DNA from: Streptomyces sp. CA-278952
GTDB taxonomy: Bacteria; Actinomycetota; Actinomycetes; Streptomycetales; Streptomycetaceae
Direction: 5' to 3'
Length of the DNA stretch: 64,000 nt
Assembly (NCBI RefSeq): GCF_028747205.1
Contig: NZ_CP112880.1
Coordinates: 1,426,001-1,490,000, forward strand
The translations under genes and the position numbers were made by a program. Below the pieces are notes generated by a model, which did no database searches, was not told the origin of the DNA, and was given only the letters and a program-made list of their open reading frames with translations. Positions 59,917-64,000 of the stretch are shown one piece after another; positions within the stretch are counted from its first letter, which is position 1, and each line of letters opens with the position of its first letter.

Positions 59917-61419
59917 TCACGTACGGGACGCGCCCATGCGGCTGTGGGAGCGCCCGTACACGAAGTAGATGATCACCCCGAGGACCATCCAGGCGCCGAA
60001 GCGGACCCAGGTCTCCACCGGCAGGTTGAGCATCAGCCAGACCGACGCGGCCACCGAGGCGATCGGGAGCACCGGCACCCACGGGGTACGGAACGCGCGG
60101 GGCAGGTTCGGCTGGGTGCGGCGCAGGACCAGGACGCCGAGGGCGACGATGACGAACGCGAAGAGCGTGCCGATGTTCACCAGGGTGGCCAGCTCCTCGA
60201 TGCTCGTGAACCCGGCGATGATCGCGATCAGCACGCCGAGCAGGATCGTCGGGCGGTAGGGCGTGCGGAAGCGCGGGTGCGTCTTGGAGAAGAAGCGCGG
60301 GAGCAGGCCGTCGCGGCTCATCGCGAAGAAGACCCGGGTCTGGCCGAGCAGCAGGATCATGCAGACCGTGGTGAGCCCGACCGCCGCGCCGAAGCTGATC
60401 AGTCCGGCGTAGAAGGGGTGCCCGGTGGCCTTGAAGGCGTCGGCGAGCGGGGCGCTGACGGAGAGTTCGCGGTAGTTCTGCATACCGGTGACCACGATCG
60501 ACACCGCCACGTAGAGCACCGTGCAGATGATGAGCGAGCCGATGATGCCGCGCGGCATGTCGCGCTGGGGCAGCTTGGTCTCCTCGGCGGCGGTGGCCAC
60601 CACGTCGAAGCCGATGAAGGCGAAGAAGACGATGGAGGCGGCGGTGAAGATGCCCATGATGCCGAAGTTCGTGGGTTCGTAGCCGAACAGCAGCTGCACG
60701 AGCGGGGCGTCCCAGCCCGAGCCGGCGGGCTGTTTCTCGGCCGGCGGGATGAAGGGCTTGTAGTTCTCGGCCTTGATGAAGAAAGCTCCCGCGATGATCA
60801 CCATGAGGACCACCGCGACCTTGATCGCCACCACGACCGAGGTGACCCGGGCGGACAGCTTCATGCCGACGACCAGGATGGCGGTCAGGACCAGCACCAG
60901 GGCGAAGGCCAGAATGTCGAAGCCGAATCCTTCCGCCACGTCCGTCCCCGAAAGGACTTCGGGCATCGTCCAGTCGACGTTGTCCATCAGTGAGCGGACG
61001 TAGCCCGACCAGCCGACGGCGACCACCGCGGTGCCCAGCGCGAACTCCAGCACCAGGTCCCAGCCGATGATCCAGGCCACCAGTTCGCCCAGCGCGGCGT
61101 AGGCGAAGGTGTAGGCGGAGCCGGCCACCGGGACGGTGGAGGCGAACTCGGCGTAGCAGAGCGCGGCCAGCGCGCACACCACGCCCGCCGCGGCGAACGC
61201 GATGGCGGTGGCGGGGCCCGCCGTCTCCTTGGCGACCTGTCCGGTGAGGACGAAGATGCCGGTGCCGATGATGACGCCGACGCCGAAGACCGTGAGGTCC
61301 AGGGCGGAGAGGGACTTCTTGAGCGCGTGTTCCGGCTCCTCGGTGTCCAGGATCGACTGTTCGACGGACTTGGTGCGGAACATGCCGTTTCCGCGGGGTG
61401 GTGTGACCTGCGCGCTCAC
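59917..61419 (-). CDS. APC-family (cationic) amino acid permease
   Basis: 500 residues from GTG 61419 with GGAGG at 8 nt. About twelve hydrophobic segments are visible, starting with LDLTVFGVGVIIGTGIFVLTG, the substrate-site GxGxxGTGIF motif of APC transporters. Other landmarks are GSAYTFAYAALGELVAWIIGWDLVLEF, FFAFIGFDVVATAAEETKLPQRDMPRGIIGSLI, and GQTRVFFAMSRDGLLP. The plan matches CAT/YfnA-type permeases for cationic or branched amino acids in the inner membrane. The specific substrate cannot be assigned. Confidence 0.95.
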   Translation of the reverse strand: MSAQVTPPRGNGMFRTKSVEQSILDTEEPEHALKKSLSALDLTVFGVGVIIGTGIFVLTGQVAKETAGPATAIAFAAAGVVCALAALCYAEFASTVPVAGSAYTFAYAALGELVAWIIGWDLVLEFALGTAVVAVGWSGYVRSLMDNVDWTMPEVLSGTDVAEGFGFDILAFALVLVLTAILVVGMKLSARVTSVVVAIKVAVVLMVIIAGAFFIKAENYKPFIPPAEKQPAGSGWDAPLVQLLFGYEPTNFGIMGIFTAASIVFFAFIGFDVVATAAEETKLPQRDMPRGIIGSLIICTVLYVAVSIVVTGMQNYRELSVSAPLADAFKATGHPFYAGLISFGAAVGLTTVCMILLLGQTRVFFAMSRDGLLPRFFSKTHPRFRTPYRPTILLGVLIAIIAGFTSIEELATLVNIGTLFAFVIVALGVLVLRRTQPNLPRAFRTPWVPVLPIASVAASVWLMLNLPVETWVRFGAWMVLGVIIYFVYGRSHSRMGASRT

Positions 61420-61506
61420 CTGCGATACCTCCACGCATTCGTTGTGAACGCCATGATGGGGACCCTGCCGGACGCGAACGCGCCATCTGGCCCGTTTCAT
61501 GCGAAT

Positions 61507-61548
61507 GGGCCGGGAGAACCACCCGTACAGGGGTGGTTCTCCCGGCCC
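61507..61548. terminator. Strong terminator between dxs and the amino acid permease
   Basis: Bases 61507-61524 pair perfectly with 61531-61548 (18-bp stem containing GGGAGAACCACCC, 6-nt loop GTACAG), 25 bp beyond the dxs stop. Confidence 0.92.
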
Positions 61549-61572
61549 GTCGGCCGTGCGGAGGTGGCTGCG

Positions 61573-63486
61573 TCAGTCGCGGGCGGGCTCCACCGCGCGG
61601 CTCTCGAAGCGGCCGTCGAGCTTGGCGACCAGACCGGTGACCTGCCGGGCGATGTCCGGCGCGGTCAGGCCGATCTCGGCCATGACCTCGCCGCGCGAGG
61701 CGTGGTCGAGGAAGACCGGCGGGATGCCGAAGTCGCGCAGCGGTACGTCGACGCCGGCGTCGCGCAGGGCCTGGGCCACGGCGGAGCCGACGCCTCCGGC
61801 ACGGCTGTTGTCCTCGACCGTGACGACGACGCGGTGGCGCTCGGCGAGCGGGGCCAGCGCCTCGTCGACCGGCTTGACCCAGCGGGGGTCGACGACGGTG
61901 CTGGAGATGCCCTGGGCGTCCAGCAGGTCGGCGATCTCCAGGCACATCGGGGCGAGCGCGCCGACGGAGACGATCAGGACGTCCGGGCGTGCGGCCTTCG
62001 GCTCGCGCAGGACGTCCATGCCGCCGACCCTGCCGACCGCCTTGACGGCGGGGCCGACCGCGCCCTTGGAGAAGCGGACCACGGTGGGCGCGTCGTCGAC
62101 GGCGACGGCCTCGCGCAGCTGGGCGCGGACCTGGTCGGCGTCGCGCGGGGCGGCGATCCGGAGGGTGGGCACGCACTGGAGGATCGACATGTCCCACATG
62201 CCGTTGTGCGAGGCGCCGTCCGTGCCGGTGATGCCGGCCCGGTCCAGGACGAAGGTCACGCCGCACTTGTGCAGGGCGACGTCCATCAGGACCTGGTCGA
62301 AGGCGCGGTTGAGGAAGGTGGCGTAGACCGCGAAGACCGGGTGGAGTCCGCCGGTGGCGAGGCCGGCCGCGGAGGCCGCGCCATGCTGCTCGGCGATGCC
62401 GACGTCGTAGATCCGGTCCGGGAAGGCTGCCTCGAACTTGCCGAGGCCGACCGGCTGGAGCATGGCCGCGGTGATGGCGACGATGTCCTCGCGCTCCTCG
62501 CCGAGCTTGACCATCTCCTCGCCGAAGACCGAGGTCCAGTCGAGGCCGGAGGTGGCGATCGGCAGGCCGGTGTCCGGGTGGATCTTGCCCACCGCGTGGA
62601 AGCGGTCGGCCTCGTCCTGGAGGGCGGGGGTGTAGCCGCGGCCCTTCTCGGTGAGGCAGTGCACGATGACCGGGCCGCGGAAGCGCTTGGCGCGCTGGAG
62701 CGCGGATTCCAGGGCCTCGATGTCGTGGCCGTCGATCGGGCCGACGTACTTCAGGCCGAGGTCCTCGAACATGCCCTGCGGGGCGATGAAGTCCTTGAGG
62801 CCCTTCTTGGCGCCGTGCAGGGTCTCGTACAGCGGGCGGCCGACGACGGGCGTGCGCTCCAGGATGTCCTTGCCGCGGGCCAGGAACCGTTCGTAGCCGT
62901 CGGTCGTACGGAGGGTGGCGAGGTGGTTGGCCAGGCCGCCGATGGTCGGGGCGTAGGAGCGCTCGTTGTCGTTGACGACGATGACGAGGGGGCGGTCCTT
63001 GGCGGCGGCGATGTTGTTCAGCGCCTCCCAGGCCATACCGCCGGTGAGGGCGCCGTCACCGATGACCGCGACGACGTGGTCGTCCTTCTTCAGGACCTCG
63101 TTGGCCTTGGCGAGGCCGTCGGCCCAGCCGAGGACCCCGGAGGCGTGGCTGTTCTCGATGACGTCGTGGTCGGACTCGGCGCGGGAGGGGTAGCCGGAGA
63201 GGCCGCCCTTGCTCTTGAGCCGGGAGAAGTCCTGGCGGCCGGTGAGCAGCTTGTGCACGTAGCTCTGGTGGCCGGTGTCCCAGAGCACCCTGTCCCGGGG
63301 CGACTCGAAGACCCGGTGCAGGGCGATGGTGAGCTCGACGACGCCCAGGTTGGGGCCGAGGTGTCCGCCGGTCTTGGACACCGCGTCCACGAGGAAGGTA
63401 CGGATCTCCTCCGCGAGCTGGTCCAGCTCACCGAGGCTGAGCCGGTCCAGGTCGCGCGGTCCCTTGATGCGGGTCAGCAGATCCAC
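61573..63486 (-). CDS. dxs: 1-deoxy-D-xylulose-5-phosphate synthase Dxs
   Basis: 637 residues. Dxs condenses pyruvate and glyceraldehyde-3-phosphate, the entry step of the MEP isoprenoid pathway, using thiamine diphosphate. TPP site: [18 protein letters not shown] to NDN. H-loop: [15 protein letters not shown]. The transketolase-C motif [20 protein letters not shown] and the family end domain follow. The segment near residue 365 reads [43 protein letters not shown]; the usual AMxxGTG is replaced, as in many Streptomyces enzymes. Many actinomycetes carry a second dxs elsewhere. ATG 63486. Confidence 0.96.
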   Translation of the reverse strand: MDLLTRIKGPRDLDRLSLGELDQLAEEIRTFLVDAVSKTGGHLGPNLGVVELTIALHRVFESPRDRVLWDTGHQSYVHKLLTGRQDFSRLKSKGGLSGYPSRAESDHDVIENSHASGVLGWADGLAKANEVLKKDDHVVAVIGDGALTGGMAWEALNNIAAAKDRPLVIVVNDNERSYAPTIGGLANHLATLRTTDGYERFLARGKDILERTPVVGRPLYETLHGAKKGLKDFIAPQGMFEDLGLKYVGPIDGHDIEALESALQRAKRFRGPVIVHCLTEKGRGYTPALQDEADRFHAVGKIHPDTGLPIATSGLDWTSVFGEEMVKLGEEREDIVAITAAMLQPVGLGKFEAAFPDRIYDVGIAEQHGAASAAGLATGGLHPVFAVYATFLNRAFDQVLMDVALHKCGVTFVLDRAGITGTDGASHNGMWDMSILQCVPTLRIAAPRDADQVRAQLREAVAVDDAPTVVRFSKGAVGPAVKAVGRVGGMDVLREPKAARPDVLIVSVGALAPMCLEIADLLDAQGISSTVVDPRWVKPVDEALAPLAERHRVVVTVEDNSRAGGVGSAVAQALRDAGVDVPLRDFGIPPVFLDHASRGEVMAEIGLTAPDIARQVTGLVAKLDGRFESRAVEPARD

Positions 63487-63596
63487 CCGTGCCTCCTTGC
63501 GTTTGAGCTGATCGAGCGTGCCGATCCGATGAGTCTAATGTTCCGCTCGCGGCGGCGGGCATCGGGCGGCCCTCTTCGCGTCCGGAATGCCGGAAA

Positions 63597-63640
63597 CGCG
63601 CAGGTGCCCGGAGCCCTTGGGGGCACCGGGCACCTGCGCG
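63597..63640. terminator. Terminator after the sugar ABC permease gene
   Basis: CGCGCAGGTGCCCGG (63597-63611) pairs exactly with CCGGGCACCTGCGCG (63626-63640), a 15-bp stem with a 14-nt loop, 10 bp beyond the permease stop. Confidence 0.88.
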
Positions 63641-63649
63641 GTTGTGCGG

Positions 63650-64000
63650 TCAGGCGCGGCCCGCGGTCTTCTGGGTCCTCCGGGTGACGGAGTCGATGAC
63701 GACCGTGGCGAGAAGCACGGCCCCCGTGACCATGTACTGGATCGGGGTGGCGATGCCCTCCAGCGACAGGCCGTACTGGATGGAGACGATCACCATGACG
63801 CCGAGCAGCGCGTTCCAGGTGCGTCCCCGGCCGCCGAAGAGGCTGGTGCCGCCGATGACGGCGGCCGCGATGACGTTCATCAGGAGGTCGCCGGTGCCGG
63901 AGCCCTGGTTGGCCGCCGCGATCTTGGAGGCCCAGAACAGGCCGCCGATCGCCGCGAAGGTCCCCGCGATGGAGAAGACGGAGACGCGGATCGCGGTGAC
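63650..64000 (-). CDS. xylH: Sugar (xylose/ribose-type) ABC transporter permease, C-terminal part
   Basis: 117 C-terminal residues are visible; the 5' end lies beyond the window. VSVFSIAGTFAAIGGLFWASKIAAANQGSGTGDLLMNVIAAAVIGGTSLFGGRGRTWNALLGVMVIVSIQYGLSLEGI matches the BPD_transp_2 permeases of xylose and ribose importers (GGTSLFGGRG is the typical loop). It spans the membrane and should act with an ATPase and a binding protein encoded upstream. The xylH name rests on the family and on remembered synteny, and the substrate is not proven. Confidence 0.88.
   Translation of the reverse strand, partial: VTAIRVSVFSIAGTFAAIGGLFWASKIAAANQGSGTGDLLMNVIAAAVIGGTSLFGGRGRTWNALLGVMVIVSIQYGLSLEGIATPIQYMVTGAVLLATVVIDSVTRRTQKTAGRA

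Noticed and set aside
59855..62266. 803-codon open frame on the minus strand across the permease and dxs genes
   Set aside because: Arg/Gly/His/Pro-rich translation without domain motifs; it is a shifted frame of the amino acid permease and dxs.
1..64000. tRNA, rRNA, CRISPR arrays, insertion sequences, prophage or integrase genes, replication origin
   Set aside because: Scanned for and not recognised; no transposase-like protein or CRISPR-like regular spacing of repeats was seen.

Overview
The window reads as a chromosomal core segment of a Streptomyces (high-GC actinobacterium). Base composition is strongly GC-rich with G/C in third codon positions, there are many GTG starts and start/stop overlaps (ATGA, GTGA), and whole gene families typical of the genus are present: an Scr1/DUF397/HATPase trio, whiI, DUF3000, HemQ and TIGR04222 proteins. 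From memory and not checked, the order murC, DUF692, hemQ/hemG, hemE, whiI, rnd, fadA/fadB, dxs and a xylose permease matches roughly SCO6060 to SCO6011 of S. coelicolor, read in one direction with lineage-specific insertions.

Layout. 1-8 kb is accessory: a 3'-terminal GTPase-associated (GAP1-like) protein, a DUF4157 protein with a nuclease-like C-terminus plus a small partner gene, the HATPase / Scr1 regulator / DUF397 trio with a palindromic operator candidate, a leucine-rich-variant repeat protein, and a zinc-ribbon protein preceded by a leader ORF and hairpin. 8-16 kb is housekeeping: SIMPL, msrB, murC, a pyrimidine reductase, zapE, OsmC, a PhoX-like protein and a polysaccharide deacetylase lipoprotein. 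16.4-24 kb is a secreted carbohydrate module: three large exported proteins, all ending in near-identical ricin-type (CBM13) lectin domains; one carries a TTA codon in its signal peptide. 24-28.5 kb has a MoxR ATPase / metallopeptidase-VWA pair, a zinc-ribbon gene, the scar of a deleted ABC transporter, and an AIM24 protein.

28.5-33.5 kb holds a peptidyl-tRNA hydrolase-like gene, then the most interesting pair: a DUF692/MNIO oxygenase translationally coupled to a TIGR04222 membrane protein with a 67-residue Gly/Ser/Cys tail (7 Cys), followed by a secreted TAP-like peptidase. 33.6-39.7 kb carries coproporphyrin-dependent haem synthesis (hemQ, hemG/cgoX, hemE) interleaved with a DUF4349 lipoprotein and a CoA-disulfide-reductase-like enzyme. 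39.7-46.3 kb has DUF3000, whiI with a WhiG-type promoter, ribonuclease D, and the fadA-fadB beta-oxidation pair. 46.4-58.5 kb is a cell-wall glycopolymer (teichoic-acid-like) locus: phosphodiester glycosidase, Asp2-like hydrolase, Ig-like protein, SGNH hydrolase, a 1486-residue double-GT2/TagF polymerase, a CDP-alcohol phosphotransferase and an LCP ligase. 58.6-64 kb has a propeller-like protein, an amino acid permease, dxs and the 3' end of a sugar ABC permease.

No tRNA, rRNA, CRISPR array, insertion sequence, integrase or replication origin was recognised. Many convergent or terminal junctions carry strong GC-rich hairpins, which fix the transcription-unit boundaries.
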